Positions 1-15,300 of a stretch of DNA of 64,000 nucleotides are shown one piece after another. The translations under genes were made by a program, and so were the position numbers. Source of the DNA: Chamaelirium japonicum (taxonomy: Eukaryota > Streptophyta > Magnoliopsida > Liliales > Melanthiaceae); the NCBI GenBank assembly GCA_947650365.1, contig CANTAL010000130.1:434001-498000 (forward strand), written 5' to 3'. The notes below the pieces were generated by a model, which searched no databases, was not told the origin of the DNA, and saw only the letters and a program-made list of their open reading frames with translations. How positions within the stretch are numbered: the stretch's first letter is position 1; the number at the start of each line of letters is the position of its first letter.

Positions 1-354
1 GATCGTACGAATAAATTAGAATGGATACATTCGTCCGAATGAATTAGAATGGATCATACGAATGAGTAAGAATGGATCGTACGAATGAAATAGAATAGAT
101 TGTACGAATGAATTAGAATGGATCCTACGAATGAATTAGAATGAATCGTGTGAAAGAATTAGAATGGATTGTATGAATGAATTAGAATGGATCGTATGAA
201 AGAATTAGAATGGATCGTACGAATGAATTAGAATGGATCGTACGAATAAATTAGAATGGATACATTCGTCCGAATGAATTAGAATGGATCATACGAATGA
301 GTAAGAATCGATCGTACGAATGAAATAGAATAGAATGTACGAATAAATTAGAAT

Positions 355-691
355 GGATCATACGAATGAGTAAGAATGGATCGTACGAATGAAATAGAAT
401 AGATTGTACGAATGAATTAGAATGGATCCTACGAATGAATTAGAATAGAACGTGTGAAAGAATTAGAATGGATTGTATGAATGAATTAGAATGAATTCGT
501 ACGATCCATTCGAATTCATTCGCACGATCCATTCTAATTCATTCATACGATCCATTCTAATTCATTCATACAATCCATTCTAATTCTTTCACACGATCCA
601 TTCTAATTCATTCGTAGGATCCATTCTAATTCATTCGTACAATCTATTCTATTTCATTCGTATGATCCATTCTTACTCATTCGTATGATCC
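355..691. repeat. Long inverted repeat spanning a satellite strand switch
   Basis: The left arm (about 355-489) and right arm (about 557-691) are near-perfect reverse complements of about 135 bp around a spacer of roughly 67 bp. The arms match not just at the monomer level but in the order of diagnostic variants: GAATGAGTAAG, GAATGAAATAGAATAG, GGATCCTACG and CGTGTGAAAG. That makes them inverted copies of one multi-monomer segment rather than chance complementarity of monomers. The spacer contains the switch sequence GAATGAATTCGTACGATCC. Confidence 0.85.
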
Positions 692-2029
692 ATTCTAATT
701 CATTCGGACGAATGTATCCATTCTAATTTATTCGTACGATCCATTCTAATTCATTCGTACGATCCATTCTAATTCATTCGTACGATCCATTCTAATTCAT
801 TCGTCCGATCCATTCTAATTCATTCGCACAAATGTATCCATTCTAATTCATTCGTACGATCCATTCTAATTCATTCGAACGATCCATTATAATTCATTCG
901 TAAGATCTATTCTAATTCATTCGTAAGATCCATTCTAATTTATTCGTACGATCCATTCTAATTCATTCGCACGAATGTATCCTTTCTAGTTCATTCGTAC
1001 GATCCATTCTAATTCATTCGTACGATCCATTCTAATTCATTCGCACGATCCATTCTAATTCATTCGTACGATCCATTCTAATTCATTCATACGATCGATT
1101 CTAATTCATTCGTACGATCCATTCTAATTTATTCGCACGATCCATTCTAATTCATTCGTACGATCCATTCTAATTCATTCGCACGATCTGTTCTTATTCA
1201 TTCGCACAATCCATTCTAATTCATTCGCACGAATGTATCCATTCTAATTCAGTCGTACGATCCATTCTAATTCATTCGTACGATCCATTCAAATTCATTC
1301 GTATGATCCATTCTAATTAATTCGTATGATCCATTCTAATTCATTCGTACGATCCATTCTAATTCATTCATACAATCCATTCTAATTCATTCGCACGAAT
1401 GTATCCATTCTAATTAATTCGTACGATCCATTCTAATTCATTCGTATGATCTATTCTTATTCATTCACACGATCCAGTCTAATTGATTCGCACGATCTAT
1501 TCTAATTCATTCACACGAATGTATCCATTCTAATTCATTCGTACGATCCATTCTAATTCATTAATATGATCCATTCTAATTCATTCGTACGATCCATTCT
1601 AATTCATATGCACAAAGGTATCCATTCTAATTCATTCGTAGGATCCACTCTAATCCATTCGTACGATCGCACGATCCAGTCTAATGGATTCGCACGATCC
1701 ATTCTAATTCATTCGCACGAATGTATCCATTCTAATTTATTCGTACGATCCATTCTAATTCATTCGTATGGTCCATTCTAATTCATTCGTACGATCCATT
1801 CTTACTCATTCGTATGATCCATTCTAATTCATTCGTACGATCCATTCTAATTCATTCGTACGATCGATTCTAATTCATTCGCACTATCCATTCTAATTCA
1901 TTCGTACGATCCATTCTAATTCATTCGTATGATCCATTCTAATTTATTCGTTCAAATATATCCATTCTAATTCATTCGTACGATCCATTCTAATTCATTC
2001 GCACGATCCATTCTAATTCATTCGCACGA

Positions 2030-3000
2030 ATGTATCCATTCTAATTCATTTGCACGATCCATTCTAATTCATTCCTATGATCTATTCTAATTCATTCGTA
2101 CGATCCATTCTAATTCATTCTAATTCATTCGTACGATCCATTCTAATTCATTCGTATATTCCATTCTAATTCATTAGCACGATCCATGCTAATGAATTAG
2201 AATGGATCGTACGATCCAATCTAATTCATTCATACGATCCATTCTTACTCATTCGTATGATCCATTCTAATTCAATCGTACGATCCATTCTAATTCATTC
2301 GTACGATCCATTCTAATTCCTTCGTACGATCCATTCTAATTCATTCGTACGATCCATTCTAATTCATTCGTACGATCCATTCTAATTCCTTCGTACGATC
2401 CATTCTAATTTATTCGTACGATCCATTCTAATTCATTCACGCAATCTATTCTAATTCATTCGTACGATCCATTCTAATTCATTCGTACGATCCATTCTAA
2501 TTCATTCATACAATCCATTCTAATTTATTCGCACGAATGTATCCATTCTAATTCATTCGTACGATCCATTCTAATTCATTCGCACAATCTATTCTAATTC
2601 ATTCATACGATCCATTCTAATTCATTCGCACGAATGTATCCATTCTAATTCATTCATACGATCCATTCTACTTCATTCATACTATCCGTTCTAATTCACT
2701 CATACGATCCATTCTAATTCATTCATATGATCCATTCTAATTCATTTGCACGAATATATCCATTCTAATTCATTCGTACGATCCTTTCTAATTCCTTCGT
2801 ACGATCCATTCTAATTCCTTCGTATGATCCATTCTATTTCATTCGTATGATCCATTCTAATTCCTTCGTACGATCCATTCTAATTCCTTCGTATCCATTC
2901 TAATTCACTCATACGATCCATTCTAATTCATTCGTGCGATCCATTCTAATTCATTCATACAATCCATTCTAATTCATTCGCACGAATGTATCCATTCTAA
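2030..3000. repeat. Satellite segment duplicated at about 10320-11340
   Basis: The ordered rare variants of this block recur about 8.3 kb downstream in the same orientation. They include CCTATGATCTATTC, CGTATATTCC, the short flip GATCCATGCTAATGAATTAG, GATCCAATC, CGCAATCTATTC, TACTATCCGTTC and CCTTCGTATCC. Parts of the same series also appear near 42900-43320, 51150-51570 and 53195-53645. Confidence 0.8.
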
Positions 3001-5904
3001 TTCATTCGTACGATCAGTTCTAATTCATTCACAAAATCTATTCTAATTCATTCATACGATCCATTCTAATTCATTCACACGAATGTATCCATTCTAATTC
3101 ATTCATACGATCCATTCTAATTCATTCGTACGATCCATTCTAATTCACTCATACGATCCATTCTAATACATTCATACGATCCATTCTAATTCATTTGCAC
3201 GAATATATCCATTCTAATTCATTCGTACGATCCATTCTAATTCCTTCGTACAATCCATTCTAATTCATTCGTACGATCCATTCTAATTCATTCGTACGAT
3301 CCATTCTAATTCATTCGCACGATCCATTCTAATTCATTCGTACGATCCATTCTAATTCATTCATACGATCCATTCTAATTCATTCATACAATCCATTCTA
3401 ATTCATTCGCACAAATGTATCCATTCTAATTCATTCGTACGATCCATTCTAATTCATTCGCACGATCCATTCTAATTCATTCGTACGATCCATTCTAATT
3501 CATTCGCACGATCTGTTCTTATTCATTCGCACAATCCATTCTAATTCATTCGCACGATCCATTCTAATTCCTTTGTACGATCCATTCTAATTCATTCGTA
3601 CGATCTATTCTAATTCATTCGTACGATCCATTCTAATTCATTCGCACGATCCATTCTAATTCATTCATATGATCCATTCTAATTCATTCATACGATCTAT
3701 TCTAATTCTTTCGCACGATCCATTCGAATTCTTTCATACGATCCATTCTATTCGAATGGATTATGCAATCCATTCGAATTCATTCGCACGATCCATTCTA
3801 ATTCATTCATACGATCCATTCTAATTCATTCATACAATGCATTCTAATTCATTCATACGATCCATTCTAATTCATTTGCACGAATATATCCATTCTAATT
3901 CATTCGTACGATCCATTCTAATTCCTTCGTACGATCCATTCTAATTCATTCGTACGATCTATTCTAATTCATTCGTACGATCGATTCTAATTCTTTCACA
4001 CGATCCATTCTAATTCATTCGTACGATCCATTCTAATTCATTCGTACGATCCATTGTAATTCATTCGTATGATCCATTCTAATTCATTCCTACGATCTAT
4101 TCTAATTCATTTGCTCGAATATATCCATTCTTATTCATTCGTTCGATCCATTATAATTCATTTGCACGATCCATTCTAATTCATTCGTATGATCCATTCT
4201 AATCCATTCGTACGATCCATTCTAATTCATTCGTACGATCCATTCTAATTCATTCGTACGATCCATTCTAATTCATTCGCACGAATGTATCCATTCTAGT
4301 TCATTCGTACGATCCATTCTAATTCATTCGTACGATCCATTCTAATTCATTCGCACGATCCATTCTAATTCATTCGTACGATCCATTCTAATTCATTCAT
4401 ACGATCCCATACGATCCATTCTAATTCATTCGCACGAATGTATCCATTCTAATTCATTCATACGATCCATTCTACTTCATTCGTACTATCCGTTCTAATT
4501 CACTCATACGATCCATTCTAATTCATTCATACGATCCATTCTAATTCATTTGCACGAATATATCCATTCTAATTCATTCGTACGATCCATTCTTTTTCCT
4601 TCGTACGATCCATTCTAATTCCTTCGTACGATCCATTCTCTTTCATTCGTATGATCCATTCTAATTAATTCGTACGATCCATTCTAATTCATTCGTATGA
4701 TCCATTCTAATTCATTCGTACGATCCAGTCTTACTCATTCGTACGATCCATTCTAATTCATTCATACAATCCATTCTAATTCATTCCGTACGATCCATTC
4801 TAATTCATTCATACGATCTATTCTTTCATACAATCCATTCTAATTCTTTCGTGGGAATGAATTAGAATGTATACCTTTGTGCATATGAATTAGAATGGAG
4901 CGTACGAATGAATTAGAATGGATCATATTAATGAATTAGAGTGGATCATACGAATGAATTAGAATGGATACATTCGTGCGAATGAATTAGAATGGATCGT
5001 GCGAATCAATTAGACTGGATCATGCGAATGAATAAGAATAGATCATACGAATGAATTAGAATGGATCATACGAATTAATTAAAATGGATACATTCGTGCG
5101 AATGAATTAGAATGGATTGTATGAATGAATTAGAATGGATCGTACGAATGAATTAATTAGAATGGATCATACGAATGAATTAGAATGGATCGTGCGAATG
5201 AATTAGAATGGATCGTGCGAATGAATTAGAATGGATCGTACGAATGAATTAGAATGGATACATTTGTGCGAATGAATTAGAATGGATCGTACGAATGAAT
5301 TAGAATGGATCGTATGAATGAATTAGAATGGATCGTATGAATGAATTAGAATGGATCGTGCGAATGAATTAGAATGGATCGTACGAATTAATTAGAATGG
5401 ATCGTGTGAAAGAATTAGAATGGATCGTACGAATGAATTAGAATGGATCGTGAGAATGAATTAGAATGGATCGTACGAATGAATTAGAATGGATACATTT
5501 GTGCGAATGAATTAGAATGGATCGTACGAATGAATTAGAATGGATCGTATGAATGAATTAGAATGGATCGTACGAATGAATTAGAATGGATCGTGCGAAT
5601 GAATTAGAATGGATCGTACGAATGAATTAGAATGGATCGTACGAATGAACTAGAATGGATACATTCGTGCGAATGAATTAGAATGGATCGTACGAATGAA
5701 TTAGAATGGATCGTATGAATGAATTAGAATGGATCTTACAAATGAATTAGAATGGATCGTACGAATGAATTAGAATGGATCGTACGAATGAATTAGAATG
5801 GATACATTCGTGCGAATGAATTAGAATGGATCGGACGAATGAATTAGAATGGATCGTACGAATGAATTAGAATGGATCGTACGAATGAATTAGAATGGAT
5901 CGTA

Positions 5905-6330
5905 CGATTAAATTAGAATAGATACATTCGTCCGAATGAATTAGAATGGATCATACGAATGAGTAAGAATGGATCGTACGAATGAAATAGAATAGATTGT
6001 ACGAATGAATTAGAATGGATCCTACGAATGAATTCGAATGGATCGTGTGAAAGAATTAGAATGGATTGTATGAATGAATTAGAATGGATCGTATGAATGA
6101 ATTAGAATGGATCGTGCGAATGAATTCGAATGGATCGTACGAATTCATTCTAATTCATTCATACAATCTATTCTAATTCTTTCACACGATCTATTCTAAT
6201 TCATTCGTAGGATCCATTCTAATTCATTCGTACAATCTATTCTATTTCATTCGTACGATCCATTCTTACTCATTCGTATGATCCATTCTAATTCATTCGG
6301 ACGAATGTATCCATTCTAATTTATTCGTAC
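5905..6330. repeat. Second long inverted repeat at a satellite strand switch
   Basis: The arms are about 5905-6082 and 6150-6330, around a spacer of about 67 bp. They carry the same ordered variant series as the inverted repeat near position 500, and this time the series extends outward to the 28-bp variant with GTCCG/CGGAC. The spacer holds the reverse complement of the spacer found near position 500, so the whole inverted unit is present in opposite orientation here. Confidence 0.82.
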
Positions 6331-9300
6331 AATCCTTTCAAATCCATTCGTTCGATCCATTCAAATTCATTCGTACGATCCATTCTCATTCATTCGCACA
6401 AATGTATCCATTCTAATTCATTCGTACGATCCATTCTAATTCATTCGCACGATCCATTCTAATTCATTCGTACGATCCATTCTAATTCATTCGTATGATC
6501 CATTCTAATTAATTCGTATGATCCATTCGAATTCATTCGTACGATCCATTCTAATTCATTCATACGATCCATTCTAATTCATTCATATAATCTATTCTAA
6601 TTCTTTCACACGATCCATTCTAATTCATTCGTAGGATCTATTCTAATTCATTCGTACAATCTATTCTATTTAATTCGTACGATCCATTCTTACTCATTCG
6701 TATGATCCATTCTAATTCATTCGGACGAATGTATCTATTCTAATTTATTCGTACGATCCATTCTAATTCATTCGTACGATCCATTCTAATTCATTCGTAC
6801 GATCCATTCTAATTCATTCGTCCGATCCATTCTAATTCATTCGCACGAATGTATCCATTCTAATTCATTCGTACGATCCATTCTAATTCATTCGTACGAT
6901 CCATTCTAATTCATTCGTAAGATCCATTCTAATTCATTCGTACGATCCATTCTAATTCCTTCGTACGATCCATTCTAATTCATTCGTATGATCCATTCTA
7001 ATTCGTTCGCACGAATGTATCCATTCTAATTCATTCGTACGATCCATTCTAATTCATTAATATGATCCATTCTAATTCATTCGTACGATCCATTCTAATT
7101 CATTCGTACGATCCATTCTAATTCATTCGTGCGATCCATTCTAATTCTTTCACACGATCCATTCTAATTCATTCGTACGATCCACTCTAATTCATTCGCA
7201 CGATCCATTCTAATTCATTCGTACGATCCATTCTAATTCATTCATATGATCCATTCTAATCCATTCTAGTTCATTCGTACGATCCATTCTAATTCCTTCG
7301 TACGATCCATTCTAATTCATTCGTACGATTTATTCTAATTCATTCGTTCGATCCATTCTAATTCATTCGCACGAATGTATCCATTCTAATACATTCATAC
7401 GATCCATTCTAATTCATTTGCACGAATATATCCATTCTAATTCATTCGTACGATCCATTCTAATTCCTTCGTACGATCCATTCTAATTCATTCGTATGAT
7501 CCATTCTAATTCCTTCGTACGATCCATTCTAATTCATTCGTACGATCCATTCTAATTCATTCGTGTGAATGAATTAGAATGGATCGTACAAATGAGTAAG
7601 AATGGATCGTACGAATGAAATAGAATGGATTGCACGAATGAATTAGAATAGATCGTACGAATGAATTAGAATGGATCGTGTGAAAGAATTAGAATGGATC
7701 GTACGAATGAATTAGAATGGATCGTGCGAATGAATTAGAATGGATCGTATAAATGAATTAGAATGGATACATTTCTGCGAATGAATTAGAATGGATCGTA
7801 CGAATGAATTAGAATGGATCGTACGAATGAATTAGAATGGATCGTACGAATGAATTAGAATGGATCGTGCGAATGAATTAGAATGGATCGTACGAATGAA
7901 TTAGAATGGATCGTACGAATGAACTAGAATGGATACATTCGTGCGAATGAATTAGAATGGATCGTATAAATGAATTAGAATGGATCGTACGAATGAATTA
8001 GAATGGATCTTACGAATGAATTAGAATGGATCGTATGAATAAATTAGAATGGATACATTCGTCCGAATGAATTAGAATGGATCATACGAATGAGTAAGAA
8101 TGGATCGTACGAATGAAATAGAATAGATTGTACGAATGAATTAGAATGGATCCTACGAATGAATTAGAATGGATCGTGTGAGAATTAGAATGGATTAGAA
8201 TGGATCGTATGAATGAATTAGAATGGATACATTCGTGCGAATGAATTTGAATGGATCGGACAAATGAATTAGAATGGATCGTACGAATGAATTAGAATGG
8301 ATCACATGAATGAATTAGAATGGTTACATTCATGCAAATGAATTAGAATGGATCGTACGAATGGATTAGAATGGATCGTACAAATGGATTAGAATGGATA
8401 CATTCGTGCGAATGAATTAGAATGGATTGTATGAATGAATTAGAATGGATCGTACGAATGAATTAGAATGGATCGTGAGAAAGAATTAGAATGGATTGTA
8501 TGAATGAATTAGAATGGATCGTACGAATGAATTAGATTCTAATTCATTCGCACGATCCATTCTAATTCATTCGTACGATCCATTCTAATTCATTCGTACG
8601 ATCCATTCTAATTCATTCGTATGATCCATTCTAATTAATTCGTATGATCCATTCTAATTCATTCGTATATTCCATTCTAATTCATTCGCACGATCCATTC
8701 ATTCGTACGATCCATTCTAATTCAGGATCGTACGAATGAATTAGAATGGATACATTCGTGCGAATGAATTAGAATTGATCGTACGAATGAATTAGAATGG
8801 ATCGTGCGAATGAATTAGAATGGATCGTACGAATGAATTAGAATGGATCGTACGAATGAACTATAATGGATACATTCGTGCGAATGAATTAGAATGGATC
8901 GTATGAATGAATTAGAATGGATCGTACGAATGAATTAGAATGGATCTTACGAATGAATTAGAATGGATCGTACGAATGAATTAGAATGGATACATTCGTG
9001 CGAATGAATTAGAATGGATCGGACGAATGAATTAGAATGGATCGTACGAATGAATTAGAATAGATCAAATGAATGAATTAGAATGGATCGTACGAATGAA
9101 TTAGAATGCATTGTACGAAAGAATTAGAATGGATATATTCGTGCGAATGAATAGAATGGATCGTACGAATGAATTAGACTGGATCGTACGAATGAATTTG
9201 AATGGATACATTTGTGCGAATGAATCTAAATGGATTGTATGAATGAATTACAATGGATCGTACGAATGAATTAGAATGGATTGTACGAATGAATTAGAAT

Positions 9301-12300
9301 AGCTCATACAAATGAATTATAATGAATCGTATGAATGAATTAGAATGGTTACATTCATGCGAATGAATTAGAATAGATCGTACAAATGAATTAGAATGGA
9401 TCGTACGAATAAATTAGAATGGATCGTGGGAATGAATTAGAATGGATCGTACGAATGAATTAGAATGGATCCACCGAATGAGTTAGAATGGATCATACGA
9501 ATGAATTAGAATGAATTGTACGAATGAATTAGAATGGATTGTGCGAATGAATTAGAATGGATCGTATGAATGAATAAGAATGGATCGTACGAATTAATTA
9601 GAATGGATCGTGCGAATGAATTAGCATGAATCGTACAAATGTATTAGAATGGATCGTACGAATGAATTAGAATGAATCGTACGATCCATTCTAATTCATT
9701 CGTACGATCCATTCTAATTCATTCGCATGAATGTATCCATTCTAGTTCATTCGTACGATCCATTCTAGTTCATTCGTACGATCCATTCTAATTCATTCGT
9801 ACGATCAATTCTAATTCATTCGTATGATCCATTCTAATTAATTCGTATGATCCATTCTAATTCATTCGTACGATCTACTCTAATTCATTCATACAATCCA
9901 TTCTAATTCATTCGCACGAATGTATCCATTCTAATTAATTCGTACGATCCATTCTAATTCATTCGTATGATCCATTCTTATTCATTCGCACGATCCAGTC
10001 TAATGGATTCGCACGATCCATTCTAATTCATTCGCACGAATGTATCAATTCTAATTCATTCGATCATGTGAATGAATTAGAATGGTTACATTCATGCGAA
10101 TGAATTAGAATGGATCGTACGAATGGATTAGAAAGGATCGTACGAATGGATTAGAATGGATACATTCGTGCGAATGAATTAGAATGGATTGTATGAATGA
10201 ATTAGAATGGATTGTATGAATGAATTAGAATGGATCGTACGATCCATTCGAATTCATTCGTACGATCCATTCTAATTCATTCGTACGATCCATTCTAATT
10301 CATTCGTACGAATGTATCCATTCTAATTCATTTGCACAATTCATTCTAATTCAATCCTATGATCTATTCTAATTCAATCCTATGATCTATTCTAATTCAT
10401 TCGACGATCCATTCTAACTCATTCTAATTCATTCGTACGATCCATTCTACGATCCATTCTAATTCATTCGTATATTCCATTCTAATTCATTAGCGCGATC
10501 CATGCTAATGAATTAGAATGGATCGTACGATCCAATCTAATTCATTCATACGATTCCATTCTTACTCATTCGTATGATCCATTCAAATTCAATCGTACGA
10601 TCCATTCTAATTCATTCGTACGATCCATTCTAATTCCTTCGTACGATCCATTCTAATTCATTCGTACGATCCATTCTAATTCATTCGTACGATCCATTCT
10701 AATTCCTTCGTACGATCCATTCTAATTCATTCGTACGATCCATTCTAATTCATTCGCGCAATCTATTCTAATTCATTCGTACGATCCATTCTAATTCATT
10801 CGTACGATCCATTCTAATTCATTCATACAATCCATCCTAATTTATCCGCACGAATGTATCCATTCTAATTCATTCGTACGATCAATTCTAATTCATTCGC
10901 ACAATCTATTCTAATTCATTCATACGATCCATTCTAATTCATTCGCACGAATGTATCCATTCTAATTCATTCATACGATCCATTCTAATTCATTCGTACT
11001 ATCCGTTCTAATTCACTCATACGATCAATTCTAATTCATTCATACGATCCATTCTAATTCATTTGCACGAATATATCCATTCTAATTCATTCGTACGATC
11101 CATTCTAATTCCTTCGTACGATCCATTCTAATTCCTTCGTTTGATCCATTCTAATTCCTTCGTACGATCCATTCTATTTCATTCGTATGATCCATTCTAA
11201 TTCCTTCGTATGATCCATTCTAATTCCTTCGTATCCATTCTAATTCACTCATACGATCCATTCTAATTCATTCGTACGATCCATTCTAATTCATTCATAC
11301 AATCCATTCTAATTCATTCGCACGAATGTATCCATTCTAATCCATTCGTCCGATCCATTCTAATTCATTCGCATGAATGTAACCATTCTAATTCATTCAT
11401 TTGATCCATTCTAATTCATTCGTACGATCCATTCTAATTCATTCGTCCGATCCATTCTAATTCATTCGCACGAATGTATCCATTCTAATTCATTCGTACG
11501 ATCCATTCTAATTCATTCGTACGATCCATTCTAATTCATTCGTAAGATCCATTCTAATTCATTCGTACGATCCATTCTAATTCATTCGCATGAATGTATC
11601 CATTCTAGTTCATTCGTACGATCCATTCTAGTTCATTCGTACGATCCATTCTAATTCATTCGTACGATCCATTCTAATTCATTCGTATGATCCATTCTAA
11701 TTAATTCATATGATCCATTCTAATTTATTCGTACGATCCATTCTAATTCATTCATACAATCCATTCTAATTCATTCGCACGAATGTATCCATTCTAATTA
11801 ATTCGTACGATCCATTCTAATTCATTCGTATGATCCATTCTTATTCATTCGCACGATCCAGTCTAATGGATTCGCACGATCCATTCTAATTCATTCGCAC
11901 GAATGTATCCATTCTAATTCATTCGTACGATCCATTCTAATTCATTAATATGATTCATTCTAATTCATTCGTACGATCCATTCTAATTCATATGTACAAA
12001 GGTATCCATTCTAATTCATTCGTACGATCCATTCTAATTCAGGATCGTACGAATGAATTAGAATGGATACATTCGTGCGAATGAATTAGAATTTATCGTA
12101 CGAATGAATTAGAATGGATCGTGCGAATGAATTAGAATGGATCGTACGAATGAATTAGAATGGATCGTACGAATGAACTAGAATGGATACATTCGTGCGA
12201 ATGAATTAGAATGGATCGTACGAATGAATTAGAATGGATCGTACGAATGAATTAGAATGGATCGTACGAACGAATTAGAATGGATCATACGAATGAATTA

Positions 12301-15300
12301 GAATAGATCGTACGAATGAATTAGAATAGATCGTAGGAATGAATTAGAATAGATCGTAGGAATGAATTAGAATGGATCATACGAATGAATTAGAATAGAT
12401 CATATAAACGAATTAGAATGGATCGTACGAATGAATTAGAATGGATACATTCGAGCGAATGAATTAGAATGGATCGTACGAATGAATTAGAATAGATCAT
12501 AGGAATGAATTAGAATAGATCGTACGAATGAATTAGAATGAATCGTACGAATGAATTAGAATAGATCGTAGGAATGAATTAGAATGGATCATACGAATGA
12601 ATTAGAATAGATCGTACGATCGAATTAGAATGGATCATATGAACGAATTAGAATGGATCGTACGAATGAATTAGAATGGATAGGATCGTACGAATGAATT
12701 AGAATGGATCGTACGAATGAATTAGAATAGATCATAGGAATGAATTAGAATGGATCGTGCAAATGAATTAGAATGGATACATTCGTGCGAATGAATTAGA
12801 ATGGATCGTGCGAATGAATTAGAATGGATCGTACGAATGAATTAGAATGGATATATTTGAACGAATAAATTAGAATGGATCATACGAATGAATTAGAATG
12901 GATCATACGAATGAATTAGAATGGATAGTGCGAATGAATTAAAATCGATCGTACAAATGAATTAGAATGGATCGTACGAATGAATTAGATCGTACGAATG
13001 AATTAGAATGGATCGTACGAATAAATTAAAATGGATACATTCGAGCGAATGAATTAGAATAGATCGTAGGTATGAATTAGAATGGATCGTACGAATGAAT
13101 TAGAATGGATACATTTGTGAGAATGAATTAGAATGGATCGTACAAATGAATTAGAATGCATCGTACGAAAGAATTAGAATGGATATATTCGTGCGAATGA
13201 ATTAGAATGGATCGTACGAATGAATTAGACTAGATCGTACGAATGAATTTGAATGGATACATTTGTGCGAATGAATCTAAATGGATTGTATGAATGAATT
13301 ACAATGGATCGTACGAATGAATTAGAATGGATCGTGTGAAAGAATTAGAATGCATTGTATGAATGAATTAGAATGGATCGTATGAATGAATTAGAATGGA
13401 TCGTGCAAATGAATTTGAATGGATCGCTTGATCCATTCGAATAGAATGGATCGTATGAATGAATTAGAATGGATCGGGCGAATGAATTAGAATGGATTGT
13501 AGGAATGAATTAGAATGGATCGTATGAATGAATTAGAATGGATCGTATGAATGAATTAGAATGGATCGTGCGAATGAATTAGAATGGATCGTACGAATGA
13601 ATTAGAATGGATCGTACGAATGAATTAGAATGGATCATACGAATGAGTAAGAATGGATCGTACGAATGAAATAGAATGGATTGTACGAATGAATTAGAAT
13701 GGATACATTCATGCGAATGAATTAGAATGGATCGGACGATTGAATTAGAATGGATCGTACGATTCATTCTAATTCATTCGTACGATCCATTCTAATACAT
13801 TCGTACGATTCATGCTAATTCATTCGCACGATCTATTCTAATTCATTCGTACGATCCATTCCTATTCATTCATATGATCCATTCTAATTCATTCGCACAA
13901 TCCATTCTAATTCATTCGTACAATCCATTCTAATTCATTCGTATGATCCATTCTAACTCATTCGGTGGATCCATTCTAATTCATTCGTACGATCCATTCT
14001 AATTCATTCCCACGATCCATTCTAATTTATTCGTACGATCCATTCTAATTCATTCGTACGATCTATTCTAATTCATTCGCACGAATGTAACCATTCTAAT
14101 TCATTCATACCATTCATTCTAATTCATTCGTATGAGCTATTCTAATTCATTCGTACGATCCATTCTAATTCGTTCGTACGATCCATTGTAATTCATTCAT
14201 ACAATCCATTTAGATTCATTCGCACAAATGTATCCATTCAAATTCATTCGTACGATCCAGTCTAATTCATTCGTACGATCCATTCTAATTCCTTCGTACG
14301 ATCCATTCTAATTCATTCGTACGATCTATTCTAATTCATTCGTACGATCCATTCTAATTCATTCGTACGATCCATTCTAATTCCTTCGTACGATCCATTC
14401 TAATTCATTCGTACAATCCATTCTAATTCATTCGTACAATTTATTCTAATTCATTCGAACGAATGGATACATTCGTGTGAATGAATTAGAATGGATCGTA
14501 CGAATGAATAAGAATGGATCGTACGAATGAAATAGAATGGATTGCACGAATGAATTAGAATGGATCGTACGAATGAATTAGAATGGATCGTGTGAAAGAA
14601 TTAGAATGGATTGTATGAATGAATTAGAATGGATCGTACGAATGAATTAGAATGGATCGTACGAAGGAATTAGAATGGATCGTACGAATGAATTAGAATG
14701 GATCGTACGAATGAATTAGAATAGATCGTACGAATGAAATAGAATGGATCATACGAATGAGTAAGAATGGATCGTATGAATGAATTAGATTGGATACATT
14801 TGTGCGAATGAATTAGAATGGATCGTACGAACGAATTAGAATGGATCGTATGAATGAATTAGAATGGATCGTACGAATGAATTAGAATGGATCGTGCGAA
14901 TGAATTAGAATGGATCGTACGAATGAATTAGAATGGATCGTGTGAAAGAATTAGAATGGATCGTACGAATGAATTAGAATGGATCGTGCGAATGATTTAG
15001 AATGGATCGTATGAATGAAATAGAATAGATTTTGTGAATGAATTGGAACTGATCGTACGAATGAATTATAATGGATCGTACGAATGAATTAGAATGGATA
15101 CATTTGTGCGAATGAATTAGAATGGATCGTACGAATGAATTAGAATGGATACATTCGTGCGAATGAATTAGAATGGATCGTGCGAATCCATTAGACTGGA
15201 TCGTGCGAATGAATAAGAATGGATCATACGAATGAATTAGAATGGATCGTACGAATTAATTAGAATGGATACATTCGTGCGAATGAATTAGAATGGATTG

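Noticed and set aside
1566-1781. Small protein-coding genes in the satellite (also 13579-13767 and 34097-34348)
   Set aside because: They are translations of the tandem repeat. Period and frame explain the 23-residue repetition, and neighbouring monomers break the frame.
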